Source: SCN-70-22 sp964637355 (GTDB lineage: Bacteria > Gemmatimonadota > Gemmatimonadetes > Gemmatimonadales > Gemmatimonadaceae). From it: a stretch of DNA of 64,000 bases. Shown piece by piece: positions 16,247-24,863 of the stretch (positions within the stretch are counted from its first letter, which is position 1; each line of letters opens with the position of its first letter). The DNA is taken from contig CAZWVG010000003.1 of NCBI GenBank assembly GCA_964637355.1, positions 1 to 64,000 of the forward strand. Direction: 5' to 3'. The notes beneath the pieces are model-generated. The model saw nothing but the letters and a program-made list of their open reading frames with translations, had not been told where the DNA came from and ran no database searches. A program made the position numbers and the translations under genes.

Positions 16247-16672
16247 ATGCCCCTCTCTCGTTCGCTCCGTACGCTGTGTGCAGGACTCCTGGTCGCGGCG
16301 CTCGCCGCCTGCTCGCACGGCGGGAGCGGGACCGGCGCACCGAGCCCGCGCTCCGACATCATCTACCGCAACGAAATCTCGAAGACGAGCGCGCTCAACG
16401 CGTACGATGCGGTGCAGCTCCTGCGCCCGGCCTTTCTCACCGGGCGCGGACCCAGCACGCTCCTTCGCGTGCGCGAGAGCAGCACCTCGCCCGTCGTGTA
16501 TCTCGACAACCAGCGGTTCGGCGACACCTCGACGCTCCGCAACATCCCGGTGGATGGGATCGTGGAGATCCGCTTCATCGGTGCCACGCAGGCGCAGATG
16601 CGCTGGGGCTCCGACCATCCGTCAGGTGCAATCCTGGTGCTGACGGGCGTTTCGCGCGGAACGACGCAGTAG
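16247..16672 (+). CDS. Plug domain-like lipoprotein
   Basis: 141 residues. The N-terminus is a lipoprotein signal (SLRTLCAGLLVAALAAC, lipobox LAAC). The mature part resembles an isolated TonB-receptor plug: IIYRNEISKTSALNAYDAVQLLRPAFL, then VYLDNQRFGDTSTLRNIPVDGIVEIRFIG and MRWGSDHPSGAILVLTG, matching in order the plug's xxLDGVR, IxxIEVLRGPxxALYG and ANGVIxI elements. No barrel follows. Such small plug-only lipoproteins are common in Gemmatimonadota as far as I know, with no assigned role. It could sit on the inner leaflet of the outer membrane and interact with TonB or a receptor (inference). Confidence 0.75.
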   Translation: MPLSRSLRTLCAGLLVAALAACSHGGSGTGAPSPRSDIIYRNEISKTSALNAYDAVQLLRPAFLTGRGPSTLLRVRESSTSPVVYLDNQRFGDTSTLRNIPVDGIVEIRFIGATQAQMRWGSDHPSGAILVLTGVSRGTTQ

Positions 16673-16725
16673 CGAATCGGTGCCGGAGCACGCCGGTCGT
16701 CAGCACGGGGCGTGACCGCACCTGC

Positions 16726-16798
16726 CATCTCGCCAACGGTCGACGCCCTCGCGCCGGCGCCCAGCCCCTTCGTCAGGGGGGCGACTGCCGGCGAGATG
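16726..16798. terminator. Terminator-like hairpin between convergent genes
   Basis: CATCTCGCC at 16726-16734 pairs perfectly with GGCGAGATG at 16790-16798; inside, CCCCT/AGGGG and further GC-rich arms can stack. It lies between the lipoprotein stop and the convergent kinase stop. No T-run, so rho-independent action is uncertain. Confidence 0.45.
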
Positions 16799-16802
16799 TC
16801 GG

Positions 16803-19800
16803 CTAGAAATCCTCGGGGGGCGGCGGGACAAGATCGCGCAGCCGCTCGCGAAGGCGTTCGACTTCGGCGGCCACGCGTTCGACCTGCGCCTCGAGCGAGA
16901 GCTCGTGCGACCGCTCGTTCGACCGCTCGTGCGGCGCCAGGACCGAGACCGCCGAGTCGCCCCCCTGCGCGGCGGCGTCGAGCGCACGCGCCTCCCGCGC
17001 CAGCACCCGCGCGCCTAACGTCGATGCCGACCCGAAGAGCGCGTGCGCACCGTGCGAGACGGCGTCGGCGTCGCCACTGCGCGCCGCGGTGCGGAGCGCC
17101 GTGAGCCGGTCCGGCGCATCCAGGATGAAGAGGTCGACGAGTGCCTGCACGAATTCGTCCCCTCCTTCGCCATACGTATCGCGCAGTCGATCGAGCACCG
17201 CAGTGTCGAGCGGATCCTCGGCCTGGGCGGCGGAGGGCGCGGGGGGCGCCGAGCTGGGCGCCCACCGCTCGATCGCGTCGCGCAGCTCGGAGAAGTCGAT
17301 CGGCTTGGAAACGTGCTCGTCCATCCCGGCATCGAGGGCGCGCTGGCGATCTTCACGTCGCGCGCTGGCCGTGAGGGCGATGATCGGAAGGCGTGCGCGC
17401 CCGCTCTGTCGTTCGCTCGCGCGGATCGCCCGCGTGGCGTCGTACCCGTCGAGCGTGGGCATCATGCAGTCCATGAGCACGGCGTCGTAGGTGGTCGCGG
17501 CGACGCGTGCGACCGCTTCGGCGCCGTCAGATGCAACGTCGACCGTGCACCCCATCTTCCGGAGCATCCCGCTGCAGACCATCTGGTTGACGACGTTGTC
17601 CTCGGCGACGAGGATGCGGCGGTGCGCGACGGGGAGGTCAGGCGCCGGCACATGCTCGTCGGCACCGCTCCCGGCACGCGCCCGCGCTGCTTCACGCTCG
17701 GCGGGCGGCGAGACCGCCGAAACGAGGTATGACGGTCGGAGCGGAAGCGAGAGCACGCTGGTGTAGCCGGCCGCGCGGAGGCTCGCGGCGTGCGCGCGAT
17801 CGGCGAGCGGGACGAGCGCCACCACCGCGGTCAGCGCGGGATATTCCGCGCGCAGTGCATGTACGCGCCGTTCGAGTTCAGCGGGCGGCGTGCGTCCGCC
17901 CACCACCAGCGTATCAACCACACGAGGCGCGAGCGAGGCAACTGCAGCGGCAACGTCGTTGGTTGTGAGGGCGCGCGCCGACTTCACCCCAGCGCTGGCG
18001 AGCACCTCTTCCACCATCGCGCCGCGCGCGTCGTCATCCTCGATCACGACGGCGGCGCCGCGCGCGGCGACGAGGGCGGCGACCGGTGCCGCGCCCTCGG
18101 TCGCCAGGCGCAACGTCACCCAGAAGGTGGAGCCGATTCCCTCGACGCTCTCGACTCCCGCCGTTCCCCCCATGGCCTCGGCGAGGCGTCGCGTGATCGC
18201 GAGCCCGAGCCCGGTGCCACCGACCTTGCGCGTGGTCGACGTATCGCCCTGCGAAAAGCTCTGGAAGAGGAGCGGGACGATGTCGGCGCGGATGCCGGCG
18301 CCGGTGTCGCGAACCGTCAGGCGCAATTCTGCGTGCGTGGGGGTGCAACTGAGGCACTCGCCCGACACGATGACGTGCCCGGAGGTGGTGAACTTGAGGG
18401 CGTTCCCCACCAGGTTCACCAGGATCTGCCGGATGCGACCGGCGTCGCCGACAAACGATCGCGGGCATCCGGGACGCAGCCGAACGAGGGCATCGATCCC
18501 CTGCGCCTCGGCGCGGGAGCCGAGGAGCTCGAGCACATCCTCGATGGTGCGTCCGAGGTCGAAGCGCTCGTGCTCCAACTCCAGTTTGCCAGCCTCGATC
18601 TTGGAAAGGTCGAGGATGTCGTTGATGATCGTGAGGAGCGCCTCGCCCGACGCCTCGATCGTGCGCACGATGTCGCGCTGGTCCGGATCGAGCGCCGTGT
18701 CGATCAGGAGCTGCGTCATTCCCAGGACGCCGTTCATCGGCGTGCGGATTTCGTGCGACATGTTGGCGAGGAATTCCGACTTCACGCGGGAGGCGGACTC
18801 GGCGGCCTCCTTGGCGTGCAGCAGTTCGCGCTCGGCGACGCGGCGTGCCTCGAACTGGCCGAGCTTCGAGGCCACATCGTCGACGAAACGCAGGACTTCC
18901 TCGTCGGAGGGTTGTTCGAGCCGGCATTGCAGCTCGATGACGCCGTGGATCACGCCACCGACGCGCACCGGGACGCCTAACGCCGAAGCGATGCCGGCGC
19001 GCAGGCAGGCAGGGGCGCGCGGGCACTCGCCCGGATCCTGTTGCCGCACATCCTCCACCCAGAAGGCGCGTTCTTCCTGCCACACCTGTCCCGCCAGCCC
19101 GATCGAGCGGGCGAAGCGGGCGCTGGCGGTGACGGACGTGAGGTCGCGCAACGAAGGGTCGTCGCCTGACACGACAGCGACGCACTCGAGCGAACGACCA
19201 TCGCCGGCGTCCCACCAGAGGGCCGCAAGGTCCCACCCGACCGCGCCAAGGAGCGACTCGAGGATCGCCGGTGCGGCCTCGCGTAGGGTGGGGGCGTACT
19301 CGAGGGCGTGGGTCATGGCCATCTGCGCGGCCATGCGCTCGTTGGTCCCACGCAGTTCGGCGCGCTGCGCCGATAGCTTTGCCGCGAGCTTGCGAACGTC
19401 GGCGAGCGCGGCGTTCTGCGACATCACCAGCTGCAACAGGTCGACGACGGGATCGTGCAGCGCAAAGTCGGCGATGCTCAACCCGTACGCGCGTATTGCG
19501 GATGCGTCGCTGAGCCAGGGAGAGCCGAGGAAGGCGATGGTTCCGTCGTCGTCGACGACCTGGAGCTGGCCGCGCAGCTGCATTCCCGAGGCGCGATGCA
19601 CGAGGAGCCAGAGGAGGCGCGTGTTCTGGGCGAGCGCGGCGTGGGAGAGCGGGACGTGGGGGCGCTCGACCCGCAGCACGTCGTCGAGCGTCACGCCGGC
19701 GCGGATGTCGGCGCACACCCGCGCGAGCGAGCGCCCTACCTGCACGATGCGCAGGTCGCGATCGACGGCGAAGTGGAAGGGGAAGGCGGCGGCGAACTGC

Positions 19801-19925
19801 TCGGCGGGGAGGCCAATCTTTCCGACGGTCGCGACTTCCTTGCTGGTGCGGGAGACCACGGAGAGACGTTGAGGTTTGGACTGGCGGGAATCGGGTGGCC
19901 GAAGTTCTCGCTGCGATCGCTCCAA
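16803..19925 (-). CDS. Hybrid histidine kinase with HNOBA sensor domain
   Basis: 1040 residues; the first codon is TTG, with no clear Shine-Dalgarno, so the start could be up to ~30 codons further in. N-terminal ~45-180 matches the HNOBA (heme-NO-binding-associated) domain of soluble guanylate cyclases: FPFHFAVDRDLRIVQVGRSL, a GTIAFLGSPWLSD strand and DFALHDPVVDLLQLVMSQN with ALADVRKLAAKL. A GAF domain follows (about 205-350) containing CPRAPAC, then HisKA with His391 in MSHEIRTPMNG, HATPase_c (DTGAGI, GGTGLGL), a degenerate receiver, an intact receiver with Asp819 (LMDCMMP) and a C-terminal HPt domain (AHALFGSAS). HNOBA usually pairs with an H-NOX haem protein; none is encoded here. A phosphorelay leaving through the HPt is expected. 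Confidence 0.9.
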   Translation of the reverse strand: MERSQRELRPPDSRQSKPQRLSVVSRTSKEVATVGKIGLPAEQFAAAFPFHFAVDRDLRIVQVGRSLARVCADIRAGVTLDDVLRVERPHVPLSHAALAQNTRLLWLLVHRASGMQLRGQLQVVDDDGTIAFLGSPWLSDASAIRAYGLSIADFALHDPVVDLLQLVMSQNAALADVRKLAAKLSAQRAELRGTNERMAAQMAMTHALEYAPTLREAAPAILESLLGAVGWDLAALWWDAGDGRSLECVAVVSGDDPSLRDLTSVTASARFARSIGLAGQVWQEERAFWVEDVRQQDPGECPRAPACLRAGIASALGVPVRVGGVIHGVIELQCRLEQPSDEEVLRFVDDVASKLGQFEARRVAERELLHAKEAAESASRVKSEFLANMSHEIRTPMNGVLGMTQLLIDTALDPDQRDIVRTIEASGEALLTIINDILDLSKIEAGKLELEHERFDLGRTIEDVLELLGSRAEAQGIDALVRLRPGCPRSFVGDAGRIRQILVNLVGNALKFTTSGHVIVSGECLSCTPTHAELRLTVRDTGAGIRADIVPLLFQSFSQGDTSTTRKVGGTGLGLAITRRLAEAMGGTAGVESVEGIGSTFWVTLRLATEGAAPVAALVAARGAAVVIEDDDARGAMVEEVLASAGVKSARALTTNDVAAAVASLAPRVVDTLVVGGRTPPAELERRVHALRAEYPALTAVVALVPLADRAHAASLRAAGYTSVLSLPLRPSYLVSAVSPPAEREAARARAGSGADEHVPAPDLPVAHRRILVAEDNVVNQMVCSGMLRKMGCTVDVASDGAEAVARVAATTYDAVLMDCMMPTLDGYDATRAIRASERQSGRARLPIIALTASARREDRQRALDAGMDEHVSKPIDFSELRDAIERWAPSSAPPAPSAAQAEDPLDTAVLDRLRDTYGEGGDEFVQALVDLFILDAPDRLTALRTAARSGDADAVSHGAHALFGSASTLGARVLAREARALDAAAQGGDSAVSVLAPHERSNERSHELSLEAQVERVAAEVERLRERLRDLVPPPPEDF

Positions 19926-20147
19926 CGCGCTCGCTCAAACGCGCGCGTCGCTCGCGCGTCGCGCCTTCGTCGCGTGTTGAGCCGTCGCAAAGAACGCGTG
20001 CAGCGCCTGAGCGACGCATCGTCGCGGGAACATTCGGGGCGACGAACGTGTGAAACGCACATCGCTAGCGGCCACTTCTCCTCCTCGTGAGGATCGGCAA
20101 CTTTCCAGCGATACTTGATCGAACCGCATTGCCGGAGGAGTGCCGAA

Positions 20148-22202
20148 GTGGAGAGTGTTTTCGGGCCGCGTACGCGTGTGGCGCGGGCGTGGTTTGCCGT
20201 CTTTCACGTGGTGATGTCGGCGGGGCTCGTCGCGTGCGGTGACGACGGCACGTCGCCGGGGGGAACGACGCCTCCCGGAGTCGAATCGGTGGATGTGGTG
20301 CCGGCCTCGGCGTTCATTTCCACAGGGGCTACGCTCCCGCTCACGGGGACGGCGCGCAACGCGACCGGGCTTCCGGTGACCGGCGTCTCACTGCATTGGC
20401 AGAGCAGCGCACCGGCGGTCGCCACGGTCAGCAGCACCGGTGACGTACAGGGCGTCGCCGCCGGCGTGGCGGAGGTGACGGCGAGCGCGGGGTCGCTCAA
20501 GGCGACGACGCAGGTCACCGTGGTGGGCGCCGCCGCGAAAGTGCCGACCTTCGCCATCGAGCGCGAAGGGGTGACCGATGTCTCGTTGCTCGGGATGTGG
20601 GCCGACCCGGCGACCGGACGCGGCTTCGCCGTCGGGCAGGCCGGGGTCGTCCTCGACGGGAGTGGCGGAACGTGGCACCTCGTCGACACCGGGACGGAGG
20701 AGACGTTCGTCGGCGTGTGGGGGGCGAGCGCGCAGGACGTCTATGCCGTCGGCACGTCGGGGGCGATCTGGCACTTCGACGGCGCGCAGTGGGCGCCGAT
20801 GTCGAGTCCGACTAACCAGACGTTGCTCAACGTCTTCGGATTCGCGGCGAACGACATCTTCGCGATCGGGACCGACGGGACGGTGCTGCATTTCGACGGG
20901 ACGCAGTGGAGCGAGCGGTCGGCGGCGCGCGGGTGGGAGTTGTGGGGGATCTGGGGGACGTCGGCCCAGGATCTCTGGCTGGTGGGACAGAACGGCGTCA
21001 TCGTCCACTACGACGGCGTGCAGTTCTCGACGGTGACGTCACCGACCACCGACGCGCTGTTTGGCGTTTGGGGGAGCAGCGCGCAGGACATCTGGGCGGT
21101 CGGGATCAACGGGCTCCTCCTGCACTACGACGGCGCCTCGTGGCAGAAGCAATCGGCCCCGACCCGACGCAATCTTTTCTCGGTTTGGGGGCGGGGGGCG
21201 AACGATGTGTACGCGGTGGGGAACACCGGAGCCGTGGTGCACTTCAACGGGCAGGGGTGGAGCGAGCTGTCCAACTCGCGCACGGGGCAGAACCTGCGCG
21301 CCATCTGGGACGATGGCGCCGGCGGGACGGTGATCGCCGGGTGGGACGGCACCGTGCTGCGCGGGGCGGCGTCTACCGGGTGGCGTGCCGAAATCACGTC
21401 GCCCGCGCTGACGGCGGTGTGGGGACCCGGCGATGGGACGCTGTACGCCGTTGGAGGCGGGGGGGCGGTCTTCAAGCGCACGCTGCAGGGGTGGGCGTTG
21501 ACCGACGCGCCGCCGTCGCAGCCGCTGTACGGGGTGTTCGGGGCGTCGCCGACGCAGGTGTATGCGGTGGGCGACACCGGGACGATCGTGCGGTACGACG
21601 GCACCGCCTGGCATAACGAGACCAGCGGCGTCTTCAACCTGCTGCGCTCCATTTGGCTCGCCTCGCCGACGCGCGCCTTCATCGTCGGGGAGCGCGGGGT
21701 GATCCTCACGTCGCCTGGGGACGGCACGTGGTCGCCGATGAGCAGCGGGACGCAGGTCTTCCTGCGGCACGTGTGGGGGCTCTCACCGTCCGACGTGTAT
21801 GCGGTGGGCGACTCAGGGACGGTGCTGCACTACGACGGCTCGCAGTGGCGGCCGATGACGACGCCCACCCGCCAGCTCCTGCGCGGGATCTGGGGGACCG
21901 GCCCGACCGACATCTTCGCGGTCGGCGATACGGCGACGATCCTTCGCTACGACGGTGTCCGGTGGTATTCGCAGCCGAGTCCCGTGCAGCAGCTGGCGCT
22001 GCGCAGCGTCTGGGGAACGGGGCCGACCGATGTCTACGCGTTAGGCGAGGACGGGGTGATCCTGCGCTTCGACGGCGTGTCGTGGACGAGGCTCACCTCG
22101 CCGACCTCCCGCTACATGCTGCAGTTGTGGGGAGAGCCCGGTCAGGGGCGCGTGTTCGGCGTGGGGCTCCTCACGACCATCGTGCGCGGCGAGCGCAACT
22201 AG
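20148..22202 (+). CDS. Ig-like/14-repeat propeller lipoprotein
   Basis: 684 residues from GTG 20148, chosen because GGAGGAG lies seven bases upstream. The signal ends in GLVAC, a lipobox. Residues ~25-130 form a BIG2-type Ig-like domain (VDVVPASAFISTGATLPLTG ... VATVSSTGDVQGVAAGVAEVTA). After that come 14 tandem units of ~39-41 residues with the pattern (L/I)xxVWGxSAxDVYAVGxxGTVLHYDGxxW, fitting two seven-bladed or one large beta-propeller. The last units are more degenerate. No catalytic residues are evident; a surface-exposed binding or scaffolding role is inferred. A strong terminator follows. Confidence 0.85.
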   Translation: MESVFGPRTRVARAWFAVFHVVMSAGLVACGDDGTSPGGTTPPGVESVDVVPASAFISTGATLPLTGTARNATGLPVTGVSLHWQSSAPAVATVSSTGDVQGVAAGVAEVTASAGSLKATTQVTVVGAAAKVPTFAIEREGVTDVSLLGMWADPATGRGFAVGQAGVVLDGSGGTWHLVDTGTEETFVGVWGASAQDVYAVGTSGAIWHFDGAQWAPMSSPTNQTLLNVFGFAANDIFAIGTDGTVLHFDGTQWSERSAARGWELWGIWGTSAQDLWLVGQNGVIVHYDGVQFSTVTSPTTDALFGVWGSSAQDIWAVGINGLLLHYDGASWQKQSAPTRRNLFSVWGRGANDVYAVGNTGAVVHFNGQGWSELSNSRTGQNLRAIWDDGAGGTVIAGWDGTVLRGAASTGWRAEITSPALTAVWGPGDGTLYAVGGGGAVFKRTLQGWALTDAPPSQPLYGVFGASPTQVYAVGDTGTIVRYDGTAWHNETSGVFNLLRSIWLASPTRAFIVGERGVILTSPGDGTWSPMSSGTQVFLRHVWGLSPSDVYAVGDSGTVLHYDGSQWRPMTTPTRQLLRGIWGTGPTDIFAVGDTATILRYDGVRWYSQPSPVQQLALRSVWGTGPTDVYALGEDGVILRFDGVSWTRLTSPTSRYMLQLWGEPGQGRVFGVGLLTTIVRGERN

Positions 22203-22229
22203 GGGTCACCGTCGCGAGGGGGGAACGGG

Positions 22230-22263
22230 AACGGGGGATGTCGCAGCCGCGACATCCCCCGTT
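22230..22263. terminator. Strong hairpin terminator
   Basis: Perfect 15-bp stem from AACGGGGGATGTCGC (22230-22244) through a 4-base loop to its complement (22249-22263), ending GTTT. It separates the propeller lipoprotein from the convergent CsbD gene. A CGTTAGGC-type octamer (complement strand) follows at 22265. Confidence 0.85.
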
Positions 22264-22335
22264 TGCCTAACGTTCAGCGCGGGCCGCGCCGCGCGGCGTC
22301 CGGGTGGAATCTCCCGGACCGCACGGCGCGTTGCG

Positions 22336-22563
22336 TCAGCGCGCAGTCTCGCGCGCGACCTCGCGATCGTACTCCTCGCGGAAGCGCTGGATCTCCTTCT
22401 CCGCCTCGTCCTTGCTCTTGCCATAGCGGCTCTGGATCTTGCCGGAGAGCTCGTCCCACTGCCCCTCGGCGACGTCGAGATCGTCGTCGGTGAGCTTCCC
22501 CCAGGACTGCTTCATCTTGCCCTTCATCTGCTTCCACGCGCCTTCCATGCGGTCGTTGTTCAT
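22336..22563 (-). CDS. CsbD family stress protein
   Basis: 75 residues: MNNDRMEGAWKQMKGKMKQ, WGKLTDDDLDVAEGQWDELSG and KIQSRYGKSKDEAEKEI are the standard CsbD/YjbJ segments (a small four-helix, highly charged fold). Family members are abundant general stress-response proteins of unknown molecular role. The gene lies downstream of the L,D-transpeptidase on the same strand with ~108 bases between. No regulatory element recognised. Confidence 0.93.
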   Translation of the reverse strand: MNNDRMEGAWKQMKGKMKQSWGKLTDDDLDVAEGQWDELSGKIQSRYGKSKDEAEKEIQRFREEYDREVARETAR

Positions 22564-22671
22564 GGTGAACTACCTCGTGTTGGAGTGGTGGTGGCCATCG
22601 CTCCCTTCGTTCGGCCGCGCTGGCCGTTGCGAAGAGCGATGGGTCGTGCGTGCGCCCGGTCGTGGTCGAAA

Positions 22672-23442
22672 TCAGAACACCACGACCTCGGCGCCGATCG
22701 GAACGTGCGAGTACAACCACGCGATGTCGCGCGGGGCGAGCCTGATGCAGCCGTGCGTCGACGCGGTGCCGATGCTCGCGGGATCGTCCGTACCGTGGAG
22801 CATGTAGCCCGCGCCAAGGTCGAGCGCGAAGGCGCCTAACGGGCCGCGCACCTCACGATTGCGCGTGTCGATGGGCGGGATGTAGAGCGTCGAGTCGAAC
22901 ACCACGTGCTCGTCGAGCGGGAGGGCGGCGAACATGCTGTCATGACCGACCAGCAATCCCACGGTAGAGTCGCGCACCACGATGTGCCGCCCGTCCGGGA
23001 GCACGAGCCCGCGTTCGGGGAGGTGTCGCAGGCGAAGGGCGTACGCCTTCGCCACCTCGGCATAGTGCCAGTCCGGCGGTGTCCACACCGGATCGATGCG
23101 CTTGCCGAGTACCACATGCTCACCCAACGGCGTGGCGAACTGCCACGTTCGTCCGGCGTAGGACAGCCGGTCGTTCGACGCCACCGCCACGGGGGCGCGA
23201 TACATGGTATCGCTCCCCTGCATCACCCAGAGCATGCGATCGTCGAGCGAGATGCGCACCTTGAGGGCGCGCAGCGAATTCGCCGAGACTGCCGTCGGCG
23301 ATGGCGCCGCACCCGTCGTGGCCCGCGGTTGCTGCGCCCACGCGAGTTCCGGCGACGTCGCACAAACGATTGCGAGCATTACCAGCGCCGTGCGCTCGAG
23401 GGCGCGGCCGGGCGAGTTTCGCGACGGGGCGACGAGACTCAC
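22672..23442 (-). CDS. L,D-transpeptidase (YkuD domain)
   Basis: 256 residues from GTG 23442, chosen because it overlaps the upstream stop as GTGA; a longer frame to 23475 would run far into that gene. A hydrophobic stretch near the N-terminus (TALVMLAIVCATSPELAWA) is a signal peptide or anchor. The YkuD catalytic segment is at the end: YMLHGTDDPASIGTASTHGCIRLAPRDI, with the nucleophilic cysteine in THGCIRL. These enzymes make 3-3 cross-links in peptidoglycan or attach lipoproteins to it. Coupling to the outer-membrane protein gene upstream fits a cell-envelope anchoring job. Confidence 0.9.
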   Translation of the reverse strand: MSLVAPSRNSPGRALERTALVMLAIVCATSPELAWAQQPRATTGAAPSPTAVSANSLRALKVRISLDDRMLWVMQGSDTMYRAPVAVASNDRLSYAGRTWQFATPLGEHVVLGKRIDPVWTPPDWHYAEVAKAYALRLRHLPERGLVLPDGRHIVVRDSTVGLLVGHDSMFAALPLDEHVVFDSTLYIPPIDTRNREVRGPLGAFALDLGAGYMLHGTDDPASIGTASTHGCIRLAPRDIAWLYSHVPIGAEVVVF

Positions 23443-24653
23443 CGGAAGGTCACGCCGAGGATGAGCGGAACCCACCGGATGTCCTTGCCGAAACTGCTGC
23501 CGAAGATGTTGGCGAAATCCGAGTTCTCGTCGCGCCGGCTGTACACATTCACCATGCGAGACTCGAGATAGAACGAGGCAGGGCCGATGCCGAAGTCGAT
23601 GCCCGCACCAACCTGCGCCCCGAACTCATTGCGTGATCCTTCGGTCGCCGATTCCACGGGCAGCACCTCATCGCCCAGGAATGCCGCGAGGCCGCTCGAC
23701 GCCCCGAAGTCGGTGAAGTGGTAGATGCCGCCACCGCCGAGTCCGTAGAGGTTCACGGAATGCGCGCCATTCAGCGGGACTCGCGCCGTGACGTTGAGGA
23801 CGGCCGACCAGATCTTCGGATCGGTGTTCGAGAAGGAGAGGGGTTCGCTGCCGGTACCGGTGCCGATCACCTGGCGACCATTGAATTGGCTGTAGCCGAG
23901 ATCGAGCCGCACGCCGAGGAAGTTGGTTGGCGAGTGCCAGCCGATCGGGATCGACATCGTGTAGCCGTTGTCATAGCCGAGTTTGTCGAAGTCGCCTGCC
24001 GGGATCGCACCGCCGCCGGCGAGGCTCACATACCAGCCGCTTCCGTCGAACAGGTAGCGATCCCGAACGCGTTGCTTCCTGGCCGCCTCGGCTTGTGCAA
24101 TGGAATCGACCCGCGCGATGCTGTCGGCCCGCGCGCGCGCGACGGCGTCGATGGAATCCTGCCGCAGGCGCATCACCATGGCGATCGAGTCCTGCCGCGC
24201 GCGCTCTGCCGTGACGATCGAGTCACGTCGCATGCGTTCCTCTCGCGCGATCGAGTCGGCGCGCGCCTTTGCCATCGCCATGGAATCGGCACGAGCGATC
24301 GAGTCGGCTTCATCGGCTCGCAGGTCGACCTCGCCGCCCGATTCCTTGCGGATGGGGATGCGAACGTCTGACGTAACGCGCGGTGGCTTCACGTTCCCCG
24401 CCGTGCGCGTCGGCGCATACTCCGTCGCGCGAGTCAGCGCGGAGTCGCTGTGGGGATTGTTGATGGCGCGCAAGCTGTCGAGACGGGCGACCGAGTCGCG
24501 CATGGCCTGCGTGCTGTCCACGTGCGTCGTATCGCGTCGCACCGTGGAATCACGGACTATTGTAGTATCCTGCGCCCTCCCCCACGACGGCAACGCCGCG
24601 AGCAGGACGAGTGCCGCCGTTCCGGCGACCTGTCCTCGAATGAACACTCGCAT
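23439..24653 (-). CDS. Outer-membrane beta-barrel protein with DSIA-repeat linker
   Basis: 404 residues from ATG 24653, with GGAGGG immediately before it. The N-terminus is a signal peptide (VAGTAALVLLAALPSWGRAQ). Residues ~20-105 are Asp/Ser/Thr/Arg rich. From about 115 to 195 there is an ~11-residue periodic segment: DSIAREERMRR, DSIVTAERARQ, DSIAMVMRLRQ, DSIDAVARARA, likely a long charged helix. The C-terminal ~205 residues are a small eight-stranded-type barrel beginning GWYVSLAGGGAIPAGDFDKLG and ending LILGVTFR with a terminal aromatic/basic. The barrel could be an OmpA-like porin and the helix a periplasmic strut towards the wall, which would fit the coupled L,D-transpeptidase gene (inference). 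Confidence 0.85.
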   Translation of the reverse strand: MRVFIRGQVAGTAALVLLAALPSWGRAQDTTIVRDSTVRRDTTHVDSTQAMRDSVARLDSLRAINNPHSDSALTRATEYAPTRTAGNVKPPRVTSDVRIPIRKESGGEVDLRADEADSIARADSMAMAKARADSIAREERMRRDSIVTAERARQDSIAMVMRLRQDSIDAVARARADSIARVDSIAQAEAARKQRVRDRYLFDGSGWYVSLAGGGAIPAGDFDKLGYDNGYTMSIPIGWHSPTNFLGVRLDLGYSQFNGRQVIGTGTGSEPLSFSNTDPKIWSAVLNVTARVPLNGAHSVNLYGLGGGGIYHFTDFGASSGLAAFLGDEVLPVESATEGSRNEFGAQVGAGIDFGIGPASFYLESRMVNVYSRRDENSDFANIFGSSFGKDIRWVPLILGVTFR

Positions 24654-24863
24654 ACCCTCCAACTAAGATGTGCAGGCGGACAGTCGCTGTCCGTCCTCTG
24701 CATCATACGCGTTGGGGGCACGTAATGGTCGTCCCCGTGAGTGGCGTCTTTCGTTACCACTCGTCAGGCAGCGAAGGAGGGTGCTGCGGAGGGACGCTCA
24801 TCTCCCTCCATCGACCACCAAGCAACCACGAGCGTTCGGCTCGCGGGGCGTGGGTGCCGACCG

